Below are positions 5,315-5,841 of a stretch of 5,841 bases of DNA, one piece after another. Source of the DNA: Accumulibacter sp. (GTDB taxonomy: Bacteria > Pseudomonadota > Gammaproteobacteria > Burkholderiales > Rhodocyclaceae); NCBI GenBank assembly GCA_031276375.1, contig JAISNE010000004.1, positions 1-5,841 of the forward strand, written 5' to 3'. Position numbers and translations under genes: made by a program. Below the pieces are notes generated by a model. It was not told the origin of the DNA, did no database searches, and saw nothing but the letters and a program-made list of their open reading frames with translations. How positions within the stretch are numbered: the first letter of the stretch is position 1; each line of letters opens with the position of its first letter.

Positions 5315-5393
5315 CGTCATTGCTCGGGCTGCGCGACGTGGCAATCCACACGGCCTTCTGGATTGCCGCGGGCCTGCGGCCCTCGCAATGACG
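5315..5393. repeat. REP/MITE-like inverted element, copy 2
   Basis: The left arm (5315-5347) runs from CGTCATTGCTCGGGCTGCG to GGCAATCC; the right arm (5360-5393) runs from GGATTGCCGCGGGCC to GCAATGACG, with only 12 bp between them. The two arms are different subtypes: the left matches the solitary arm at 4152-4184, while the right has the GGGCCGCAGGCC core. The pair can fold as a long cruciform. Confidence 0.85.
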
Positions 5394-5628
5394 CAATCTG
5401 AAATTGTTTGCGTATTTGGCCTATTTATGTATTCAAAATTACTGACTGCCGAGTAATAGTGCCGTGTGATGCGTTGTTGACGGAGACAGCGCCGTATTGC
5501 CCGTGGTCGGGTCGGCGCGGTCGTCAGCCGACGCCGTTCCCGGTGATGCCGGGGATCGGCTTCATGCAGCGATGGTATGCGCTCCCGGATCCGGCGATGG
5601 ACGGCGCGATGCCGGGCGAATACCGGTT
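5394..5628. other. Non-coding stretch, no feature seen
   Basis: An AT-rich start (about 5398-5460) gives way to GC-rich DNA. Open frames here are Arg-rich shadows with no ribosome binding site and no family resemblance. It may be eroded mobile-element DNA next to the transposase remnant. Confidence 0.4.
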
Positions 5629-5748
5629 TCATGCATGTGCTGGCCTTGCGCTGAAAGCCTCGTCGAAGAGTCTTTCGAGTTCCGGGTGCGTGCCGCGCAT
5701 GCCGTCGATGACGGCCTTGGCCCATCCCATTACACACAACTCACCCAT
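5629..5748 (-). CDS. Possible 39-aa ORF overlapping the transposase end
   Basis: The reading frame starts with an ATG inside the last codons of the transposase-like ORF and encodes MGELCVMGWAKAVIDGMRGT followed by HPELERLFDEAFSARPAHA. It looks protein-like (amphipathic helix, GC-rich third positions). I do not recognise a family. It may be a relic of a gene interrupted by the element rather than a functional gene; no strong ribosome binding site is seen. Confidence 0.3.
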   Translation of the reverse strand: MGELCVMGWAKAVIDGMRGTHPELERLFDEAFSARPAHA

Positions 5749-5841
5749 CCTGAACCTGCACAGCGCGCATGCCATTGACGAAGACGTTGAGGTCGCGCAT
5801 ACCGAGCCAGATGAGCTTTGCGCCAGGCTCGCCGTCGCCCT
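5741..5841 (-). CDS. C-terminal end of an IS4-type transposase (runs off window)
   Basis: The last 32 codons are visible: GDGEPGAKLIWLGMRDLNVF, then VNGMRAVQVQDG and a TGA. The pattern GDGEPG-x-x-x-I/LW-x-G-L/M-R, preceded by what fits a Lys codon, resembles the C-terminal tail of IS4-family DDE transposases (typically GRKGDGEPGxxTLWxGLQRL), which lies after the catalytic core. The catalytic residues are outside the window, so activity cannot be judged. If the element is intact, its terminal inverted repeat should lie within roughly the next 100 bp to the left; I could not identify it. Confidence 0.55.
   Translation of the reverse strand, partial: GDGEPGAKLIWLGMRDLNVFVNGMRAVQVQDG

Noticed and set aside
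3877..5393. CRISPR-like array from repeated CGTCATTGC units
   Set aside because: Arms alternate orientation, spacing is irregular, and they match the REP/MITE-type pattern.
5165..5737. Reverse 190-codon open frame upstream of the aadA-family gene
   Set aside because: Arg/His-rich, spans the REP-like element, out of frame with the transposase tail and the nucleotidyltransferase.

Overview
The window comes from a GC-rich proteobacterial chromosome. A betaproteobacterium is the best guess, from the TrpF sequence style, the bL12-like tail-anchored protein and the GC-rich third codon positions, but no rRNA or other decisive marker is present. There are no tRNAs, rRNAs or CRISPR arrays.

Left part (1-1056). 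The 5' end of trpF (tryptophan biosynthesis) runs leftward off the edge. An 85-codon unknown ORF lies directly upstream, and its stop overlaps the trpF start as ATGA. A good sigma70-type promoter and Shine-Dalgarno site precede that ORF, so trpF probably sits in an operon led by this small gene. A pair of 12-bp direct repeats brackets the promoter. A divergent gene for a small acidic helical protein of unknown function follows.

Middle (1085-3794). A complete diguanylate cyclase (about seven membrane spans plus a GGDEF domain with intact GGEEF active site and RxxD inhibitory site) points left. Between it and the next gene is about 520 bp of repeat-bearing non-coding DNA. Two rightward genes follow: a small protein made of two near-identical bL12 (L7/L12) C-terminal-type helical units plus a tail membrane anchor, and a small His/Asp-rich membrane protein resembling the YdjM-type metal-dependent hydrolases.

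Right part (3795-5841). This looks like an accessory, mobile-type region. About 570 bp without a gene carries REP/MITE-like inverted elements (arms starting CGTCATTGC and ending GGCAATCC), a strong imperfect hairpin and a short palindrome. Then comes an intact leftward aadA-family aminoglycoside nucleotidyltransferase with no recognisable integron attC site. It is flanked on the other side by another REP-like pair and, at the window edge, by what looks like the C-terminal end of an IS4-type transposase. The AadA homologue aligns without gaps with AadA1 through at least residue 182. It carries two changes at functionally known positions (Glu87 to Asp, Asp178 to Ala), which suggests altered substrate range, probably favouring spectinomycin over streptomycin.

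The best candidates for something new are the substrate-shifted AadA, the duplicated bL12-like membrane protein with its hydrolase-like neighbour, and the small trpF-coupled ORF with its repeat-flanked promoter.
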